Below, in pieces: positions 52,136 to 61,600 of a DNA stretch of 64,000 nucleotides. The stretch is from Rhizaria sp. SCN 62-66 (Eukaryota > Rhizaria, unplaced): contig MEDY01000057.1 in NCBI GenBank assembly GCA_001724265.1, positions 1 to 64,000 of the forward strand, written 5' to 3'. A program made the translations under genes and the position numbers. Within the stretch, counting starts at the first letter, position 1. The number at the start of each line of letters is the position of its first letter. The notes below the pieces were generated by a model. That model had not been told where the DNA came from and did not search any database. It saw only the letters and a program-made list of their open reading frames with translations.

Positions 52136-52639
52136 TTAGTCGAGCTCTGTGGTCATGATACGAGCAGAATCACAAAGCGCACGAGGCAAGGCGAAGAGGT
52201 AAGGTCAAACCAAAGATATGAGAGTGCAAACATAAGCAAATACGAATATAATAAGAACACGGAACAGAAATACGCGTAGCAGTCCGTTAATTTAAGCGGC
52301 ATTAGCATGCGTGATAGATACACACCACACTCAATGCTAAAACAAGCCGACCACAAACGGGCTGGCTGTTTCACCATAAGCGTCGCGCACTAAGAAAGCT
52401 CATCTTTGGAACGCCATTACAAGTGATAGCGTTCGACATCGGTACCATAAGTCTCGGTCACAATTTAAACCGACAATTAATATGTTATTTCTTATTTTAT
52501 TGTCTATTCCTGTTTGTCGTCGCATGTAATCTCGCTTGAGGCGTTGACCAGACTCACCAACGCTCTTTTCTCACGCAACTTCAACCTCGACAGCTTTTGA
52601 CTTGCGGCACCTGCGAGTCGAGCTTACTGGCAACACAAC
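52136..52639. promoter_or_regulatory. Upstream region of divergent pair (ARM-like / giant gene)
   Basis: 504 bp of AT-rich DNA, becoming C/T-rich in the last 150 bp before the giant gene's ATG. No known motif found. Confidence 0.4.
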
Positions 52640-55600
52640 ATGTCTTCTATCGGCGCGGCTGCGGCTACCCGTGCGAAGCAAGAAGCTGCGCTCCTTGTTG
52701 AGGTCCGCAAGCTGACAGATATCACACACACGCCCGCTAAGCGCCACGAAAGCGCCTTCCGTAAGTTCGCCGCTCTCATCTGCCCCAACTGCAACTACTG
52801 TGAGTTCCCCGGTTGCGGCACCCACCACACGCTGCTTACAAACGCCAAGGGCAACGGCCACGCCTCGTGCTCCGGCTGTGAACGCAAAAACCACGACTGC
52901 AGCACTGACAAGTCCTCTCCATGGTGCGACCACTGCCGCGACTGCAAGCAGTCCCGCGCCGACCCCATGTTCTGGCTCATGCGTGACGCGGCCGCCTACG
53001 CCATGGCCGTCGCCGTGTTTGCCGCCGCGCCCGCCAAGTCCCTCCAATCGCAGGCCATTGTAGCCACGCTCGCACTCGTCTGCGACTGCTGCGCCGCCGC
53101 CGAGATCCAAACCCTCGACGGCGCGCTCCTAACGCCTGCTGCGCACGCCGCGGCCCTCGCGCGCGGCCATGTCTTTACCCTCGAACACTACGACCCGCGC
53201 TGCACAGGCCCGCTGCGCGCGCTGCCCGTCAGCGTCTCTAAAGTCGAAGCGTTGTACCTCGCGGGCGCGGTCGGGACCACGCGCCGGCTGCCCGCACCGC
53301 GTCCCGACGCCGCGGCCTTCGCGCGGCCCGCGCGCTGGGCGACGCACGCGGCCGTGGACGCCGACCCGGCGCTGCGGTCGCTTAGCCTGCGATCGCTGCC
53401 CGCGGACCAGCGGTACGCGCTCGCGGCGCTGCCGCGCGAGCCCCACCCGTACCCGGTGTGGATGTCGCGCGGGTTCGTCGGCCAGTTCGGCGACCCGTTC
53501 GTCAAGGACACCGAGCTGGAGGGCGGACACACGAAGGAGTCGCTTGCGTATCTCGCGCACTATCTCAGCACTCTACGCGCGCGCGTCACCCTCACCCCCG
53601 CAGACAGCCTCAGCAACGCAGTCGACGGCGGTAAGAGTACGAAGGACGGTGCGAGTCGTGTGTTGTGCCCGCTCTCGCCGCAGGGCTGGCGCGCCGTCGA
53701 GAAGGCCGCCGCGCACCTTGCACAGGCGGCGGCGACGGCCGCGGACTTTGCGGTCGTTGCCCGGCTGCCTGCGGTTGACGCGCCCGGTGTGCGTCTACGT
53801 AACGGTCATGTCGTCCGCCAGCGCCGCCGCAAGAACGCTAAGGCCTCTAACACTGTCGCTGCTGCTCCTGATGCTGGTGCTGGTATCCCTGCTGTGGCGG
53901 CCCCCGCGCCCTTGGGTGCAAAACCGACTGAGAAAGACAATGAGAAGGATGGCGAGAGCAAGAGCACGGGCGAGGGTGACAACAATAGCAAGAACGATGC
54001 TGCTGCTGACGATCACGAGAACGACGATATCAGCGATGGCTGCAGCGATGTGGCCGACTCCGACCTCAGCGAGTCTGACCTCACAGACTCCGCCTCTGAC
54101 GCTGACGACGACAGCACGAAGGCCGAGGACACCAACAAGACTCAGTCTGTAGTAGTGAGTGCGTCTGCTGGTGACAACAACAGTGATGTTGACCTTGACC
54201 TTAAGACCGTGTGGGAGAGTTACCAGGCACTGCGCAAGAAGCGCGCCTCTGCTGCTGACGCGGACACTGCGGCCCCGCCGTCCGACACCAAGAGCGCCGC
54301 CGACGATAACAAAGACTATGACGATGCCGACGCCGCACGCAACATGAGCGAGGGCGCCGCGGCCGCCGCTTTCAACCGGCTGAATCGCCTGCGCAACCGC
54401 ACGCGTCGCGCCGGCACCGCTAGCGCGGGCGAGTCTGCCAGCAAGGACAACGACGGCGATGATGACGCGTCGTGGGCGGCGCAGGCGATTGCGCAACAAG
54501 GGCTCTCGCCAACTGTGCGCGACCACGCGCTGGCGGCGCTCGTGCGGCAACACGTCGACCGGCTCCAGCGGCTGCAGCCAGGTGAGGCGTTCGTCTTCCC
54601 TGGCGGCTACATGGGCGCATCTTCCGGCCACGCCATCATGCACGTCGTCGTCCGCGGCGGCGCCTGCGGAACGACTGTAAACAGTGACCCCACCGACTTG
54701 ACGCAGTGCGGCACTGTGTCTGCGGACGAGTTTGACTTCATCACCATCAACACGGGCAACGGCCTCCAGTTCCACCCGCCGCAAGTGACCGCGAGCAAGA
54801 CGCGCTACGTGACCGCGCTCACAGTCCCGCGCGTGCCCGCGCGCCGCATGCTGTCTGCGCCCTTCTGGCTGCTCTACCTGCGCTGCCTCAACTACTCTGC
54901 CGACGCGCACGGCGCTGAGCTGCTGTATCAGGTACTGCTGCCTTACCTCGCCGGCGGTGCGCTTGCGCGCGCGGCGACACTGCAGCCTGCGCGGCTAAAC
55001 GGCGTCTACCGCACACAGCAGCGTGCGGGCTCGTGCTACTTCCGCTGCGTCACCGAGTGCGCGCGCCACCTCATGCTGTGCCACGGCGCCAGCGCGGCCG
55101 ACTGGAAGGCCGTGTCCTTCTGGCTGCGCGCGGCGATGCTCGAAGACGCGCTGCGCGACTTGCACGTCTCGCGCGCGCTGTACGACGCGTCCGACGTGCC
55201 GATGCTGCGCATTGCCGCGAAGCAGACGGTCAACGCGCTGTGCAACTGGACCCGCATCGGCGCCAGCACCGGCGGCGACGCCAGCAGCAAGGTCGGCGCG
55301 GACCGCGCGGGTGTGCCGGTGGAGACGGCGGCGGCGGCGTCTGAGCTGCTGCGGCGCCTCGTGCTGGCGCTGGAGCGCAAGCTCGCCAGTCTGCCCGTGC
55401 CCGACTCGCTGCAGTGGGCGCCGACCTACCTCACTGGCGTCGCCGCTGAGCTCGCTTTTACGCAACGCGTGACAGAGAGCTCGGTCGTTGACGTCCCCGT
55501 CGCGTCTCCTGCTGCAGTGACGTACGAAGGCGACGAGCCTCTCTTCTCGCTGTCCTTCACGTCGCCCATCGCAGGCGCTGCGACTGCTGCTGTTGTGGGC

Positions 55601-58600
55601 GATGTGACCGCGCACTCGGCCACCTCGCTGGCGCTGCCTTTCATTGCGGCAGAGGATGGCTCGGACGCGGACGACGACGGCGGCGACGGTGACGACGACG
55701 ACATTTACGCACAAGACGGTTCTGCGCCACCCTCGGGCACCAATCCCGCCGACACTTCTTCTATGTCACAGTCGATTTCGCTGGGGAGTCCGCTGTCGGT
55801 GCAGGTGCTGCAGCGCCAGGGCTCGTGCGACGCACCCGATGGCTTTGGTGCGCTGCCGACTGAGGCCGTTGACGCCGCCGGCAGTGAGCGCGATCTGGCC
55901 GAGCTGCTGCTGCCGCCGACGTCGATGTGCGCGCTGAGCGATAAGGCGCAGACTCTCGCGTACTTGCCACCTGTGCTCAAGCCCGAGTCAACTTGCGCGG
56001 GCTCCGCTGCGCTTTACGGCGGTTTTGACCCGTTCATTGCGGACCATGCTGCGCACACGGACAAGCTTGCCGGTGACGACATGGCCGAGCCTGCCCCGGC
56101 CGCGCCCGACCTCGTCACTGCCTTCGACAAGGTCGACAAGACTGACGCCGCCGCCGCGGACGCTCCTCAAAGCGCCGCGACAGTGCTGCGCCGTGAGCAT
56201 GATGCGGCGGTGGCGACGCTGTCGCAGCTCAACGCCGTGGCCGCGCAGCTGGTTGAGTGCCAGTCGCTGGCGCACTATCACCACGCCGTGCACTTCATCG
56301 CGACGACGGTGACGGAGCGCCTGCCCGTGCCGCGCACACTGCGCGAGCGCGGGCTCGAGGTCCTGCCTCTGCAGCGCCGGCCCAGCTCTATGGGCTTCTC
56401 CGCCGCGTCTAATACGACGAGCAAACCCGCTGCGGCTGCGGCGACGACAGAGACTCCCGCAACCGCTGCTGTGGCAGCGCTTTCATATGAGTCCACGGAT
56501 GCTGGCTTCGTGGTCGAGTTCGAGCCTGGCGCTGCCGCTGCGGCCGCAGCTGACGGCCGTGAATTGAAGCGCTCGCCGTGCTGCCCTTGGCAGGACGTGC
56601 CGCTGACGCGCGCCGAGATCACGACCGCGATCACCGCGGTTGCACGCACTTCCCGCCTGCTGATGGCTGCGGCCGCGAGCACCGACCAGTCCGCGCCCGC
56701 GGCCGTCGCGCGCAACGCCATTGTGGCGGCGCAGCTGCTCGCCATCACCGACGCACTAATGCGCGTGCGTGCTGTGCCCGCGCCCGACGACGCTGACGCT
56801 GACGCGCGCGCAGGACTCTCGCCGTGGGCGGCCGTGCTTGACGGCGGACTGCCGCTTGAGCCACGCGCCACGGACAAGCAACGGTTCGCGATTGTTGCGC
56901 CCGCGACGTCGAACGCGGACAATGTGCCGCTGGAGACGCTGACGGCGCTGCTACCGCTCACCGAACCCGCCGTCGCCCTCGCCCGCGCGCGCACGCTGGC
57001 ATACCTGAAGGAGCGTGCTGCCCGCGCAGATGTCCTGCTGTTTTCAACAAAGGCACAAAAGCTCTGCTCGTTCTACTACGGACCCGACGACCCGGAGCTG
57101 CGTCTGATGCAGACATTTTCGACCGAGAGCGGCATCACTCTTGACCGCCCAGTGCTGCCGGGCGCGCAGACGGAGTGCTCGCCCCAGGAGGCGAGCGCGC
57201 GCTGGCTCTGCTCCTGCGACGCCTCGACCTCATCCGGGTATGAGCACGAAGTCACGCCGATCGTCACGCGTTTCCCTGAGTTCATGCACTGGCGCAACGC
57301 CGCACTCACGCTGCAGCTGCTACTGATGTCGCCCCGCGCACTGCGCGCTGAGCTGGGCGGGTGTTTGATGACTGAGCGCGGTGTCGAGCTGCAGTGGTCG
57401 TTCTTCAGAGCCTCCGCTGAGCGCAAGTCCATTGTCATTGTGCTCCGTTTTGCTGGCGCCTCAAACGACACATTCATCTTCACGGCGCGCCGCCGCATCG
57501 CCGCCTCACCCGCCTGGCCAGACTATTATATCAAGCCGCCCGCTGAAGGCAGCTCTACCCTTGCGCTCGCCAGCAAACGCGCCTCTGCAGCCGCCGCGGC
57601 CGCGTATCCGAGTGAGTCGTACTCCTCTGGCACCGACATCGTGGCAGCTGTGGCGCCTGTGCCGGCGCCCGCGACGGGACTGTACCACCTGCGCTACAAC
57701 GACAACCGCGAGACGACCGCCGTGGGCGCCACCGCCGCCGGCGCCGCCGCTGCGACCGCAGCCACACGCGTCTTCGCCGACGACGTGGACGTCGATGCGC
57801 TCATCGGCAGTCGACACAACAGCGGCAATATCGACACCGCGTCGGGCTTCGCGTCCCGCCGTGACCGTGACGGCCGGCTCCCGCACAGTGTGCGCATGCA
57901 GCCCGCGCTGGTGGCCATGCGCCGCGGCGGCGTCGACTCCTTCGAGGGCGTCGCAGCCTCCACGGCGCCCGCGGCTGCGACGCGCAACGCGAACCTGCTG
58001 CACTGGGCTGATCTTGACTCGGCACTGCCACAGGCGCTGCGCGAGCCAGAGGTGCTGATGGCGCCCGCGCTGCCGACGTTCCACCATTACCTCTCGGCCG
58101 AGGCCGCGGAGCGTCTGCTGTGCGCGCTCGCGGAGCCCTACGCGCGCATCCCGCTTGTTCTGGCCCAGTTCGCCGCGCCGGGCGCAGAGACGTGGCTGCT
58201 CAACCCGGCGTTGCGCGAACTGCTGTCCGCCGTGATCACCGAGCCCGCGCGTTTCCAGTCAGCCTTCGCGGCTGCGCGCACCGTCACCGCGCTGCCCGCG
58301 CACCCGCTGCGGCTCGGCACGCCCTGCGGCCTGCTCATGAACGAGGTCCTGCACGCGCCCGCAGCCGTACTGGGTCCACTGTGCACGCTCTTCGATACTG
58401 TCGTTGCGCGTTTTGCACCGCCGACCACTGCTGCGGTCACCGCGCTGGACCCCGCACTGTCGTCCGACGCCGCTGTAGCCGCACTCTTTACACTGCCAGC
58501 GGGGCTCGCCGGCGCCGACGCCGAGGCGCTCGCCGCGCGCTGGACTCTCCCCACAGCGTCGGCCGCGGCGGGTTTTTTCTTCCTCCTGCGGCTCGCCGCG

Positions 58601-61600
58601 CGTGTCGAGCGCTGGTGCGTGTTTGTCCTCGACGCGCTGTGCGCCCGCTCGTACGACCCCGCATCGCCGTACTGCCCGCTCGCGCTGCCGTCGCCGGCGG
58701 CGCTGGCGGCCACGCGCGCTGAGCTCACGGCTGGCCTTGCGCAGCTGCGGCGGCGCATGACGCAGGCCGCGCTGCCGCTGCTGATGCACTGGCGCCGCCT
58801 CTCGCTCGCAGCGCTCACGGCGACGCCGGTGGCGACTGTGGTCGCCGATGACGGCGCTACTGTTGCTGTCGCGGCCGTGCCTGACGCTGTTGCTATGGCC
58901 GCTGCACTTCCGCGCAATCTTGCAATTCACAGCCACATTGCTCTGGTTTTGCGTTGTCAACGCGAGCCCTCTGACGCGACCGCGACTGCTCCCGGACACC
59001 CGATGTTCGCTTACGAGGCTCTTACGCCCGCACAGGCGAGCACGCTGCTGGGCGCGGTCTGCTACACCACGACGTGGAACGCGGGCGCGGACGAGTCACA
59101 GAGCTCTGCGCCCGCCAAGGCAAAGACTGCAACTGCGACTAATGACGAGAATGCGAAGCCCGCGGAGGCGACGCCAACGGGCGATGAGCAAGAAGACACG
59201 CCCACCGATAGCGTTGGCGACGACGAGCGCGCCGACTGCTGGGCAACACACGTCCCGGTGCCCGCTGACGAGCTCCGTGCACTGCTCGCCGCACGCCGCG
59301 CGCCTTTGCACGCCTGGATTGTCGCACTGCCCGCGGCGACGCGCTCGGATGTGCTTTCTCGCGCGCTCGAGTGGGTAAGTGACCCGCGGAGCGGTGCTGA
59401 AGCTGCGGCGGCTAGTGGCACTGAGCCTAGCGCCGTGACTTGGGAGCCTGCTGCTGCTGCGCCCGGCGAGTTCTGGAATTCTGCGTCGGAGACGTCTTTC
59501 AGCTTGCTGACTGGTCTCATCTCGCGCGCTGCCGCAGGTGTGCGACCTGTGCCTACCTCAGTGTCCAAGCACGTCGCCTTTGCAACCGGCGTGTCTGGCG
59601 CAGCGCGCGCGCTGGTCACCGCACAGTCACGCAGGCTGGCGCGCACAACGTACAGCGTCTTCAGCCGTGACATCACCGCTCATGTCTGGGAGCCGTACTC
59701 GCCGCACGACCTGAACGCCGCCGCACCGCGCGCATTGACGGCTGCCGAGGCCGCATCAGGCGTCGAGGATCTTGCTGTGACCGCAGCAGAGTCCGGCGCC
59801 AGTGATGCCGAGGCAACCAGCTCTGCCGCTGTTGTTGAGCGTCACGGTGCCCTCTTCCGTGGCGTCATCTACTCGCGCCGCTACGGTACTGTGACGCTGG
59901 ACGACAACGAAGAGTGGGTCGCGCGCCTGTTTGAGCCTTTCCTGACCGAGACCTACGACAAGCCCGACTCTGCCGCGCGTCACGCGGCACTGACCTTCTC
60001 CTGGTTCTTGCCCCACGCGCCCACATGCGCGTCGGCGGGCTTCACTGCGCTGTTTGGTTTTGACTCGGCGACGGAGACGTGGCGTCTCGCCGTGCTCTCG
60101 CGCCACCGCGCCACGGTGCAGGTTTTCGTGCTGGCCGAGGCGGGCCGTGTGCTGTATCTCTCGCAGGCCTTCACCACGGCCGGTGCGCTTGCGTTGTCAT
60201 CCTTCGCACCGGGCGCTGGGTCTACGCTCGTGTCCGCCGCTGCTGCCGCGGGAGACGCCGCCGCACAGGAGCGGCTCCGCGCTCAGGAACAGGACCGCTT
60301 TTTCACCGAGACCAGCCGCTTTGCGCGCGGTAACCCAACGCGTCCGGTGGAGATGGAGGGCTCGCTCGTGCTCCGCGCACGCGCCCCCGCGCCGCCGCCG
60401 CGCTGCACTGACTCGCTGCTTTTCCCGCCCGCTGGCTCGGAGACGATGGTGGTGCCGCAGTGCCTGCTGAACGGCCTGCTGCCCGCTGTGCTGCTCGAGA
60501 GCTTCACGTTCCAGCTGTCGCTGTCAGACTTCTGTCTCCGCGGTGCACCCATCGCGGCCGTAGCCGAGCTGCCGCAGTGGCGCTTCGGACTGTTGGTCGT
60601 GCCGCTGCGCCTGCCCGCGGCCGGTCTTGGAAGCGATGCACCTGCTACCCGTGTTGAACGCCCTCTGGAGTTCCTGCGTCTGCTGGGTCGCGTCGGTGGC
60701 ATTGTCTACCGCACGCCCGCGTCCAGCGACGGCACGACGGCGGCACTCACGGAGCACAACTCGGTGCGCGTGCTGGTGAACCTCTCGTGCTCTGTCCCTG
60801 GCTCTGCTCTTGGACGCGTTGCCGACCTGTCCACACGCGTCGAGGACCTCTCACACACGCTGCTGTGGGCGAAGCCTGCGCCCGAGCTCGACCTCACTCC
60901 GCTTCTGATGCCCACGGGTGCTGCTACCGACGCCCAACGCACTGCCGTTGCATGCGAGCTGCGCGCTCTGCGTCCTGTGAACGGCGAGGAGCGCGATGAG
61001 GCCGCTACTGCGCAGTCGAGCGATCGGAGCGCACTTGCGGAGCGCGTCATCGCTACCAAGCTCACTCTCGACACGCTGTGGTTCCCCCGGCTTAACTTCA
61101 CGCTGGTGGTGCGCACCGACGCGTCGGGCCACACACGGCTGCATTCGCGTGAGCACGCCGATATGTACGTGTCTGACGTGCGGTCCTACTCGCTGGCGCC
61201 GCTCTTCATGGGGCTGCCGCACGCGCTGTTGATGCAGAGCCGCGCCAACACGTTCTCTCTGTTCCTACCGTCGTACCCGGTGACGCGGCCCGTGGTGCGC
61301 GTGAGCCCGCTATCGACAGACCTCCGCCAAGAGCGCGATAACACCGATTGGCTCTCGACTGTTTCCGCGCGCTACTACCTTTACTCGGTGCATTCGTCGC
61401 ACACGCGCGTGTTGCCGCCCGAGGGCGCGGGACTGGGCCCCGCAGCGTGCCTCTTCACACTGCGCATGCTGCACCGCAACTACGCCGACGCGGCGTCGCT
61501 GATCGAGACGTGCCGCGTCGACACGCCGCTGTCGGCCGAGGAGGTGTTCCAGCTGCAGCAGGCCGAGGCCACCGTCGGCGACTACCACCCCGACGCCGTC

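Noticed and set aside
53169-54152. Plus-strand frame of 327 codons inside the giant gene (and similar ones to 63.9 kb)
   Set aside because: It is an Arg/Pro/Thr-rich shadow. The frame starting at 52640 is open throughout and shows conserved-looking islands.
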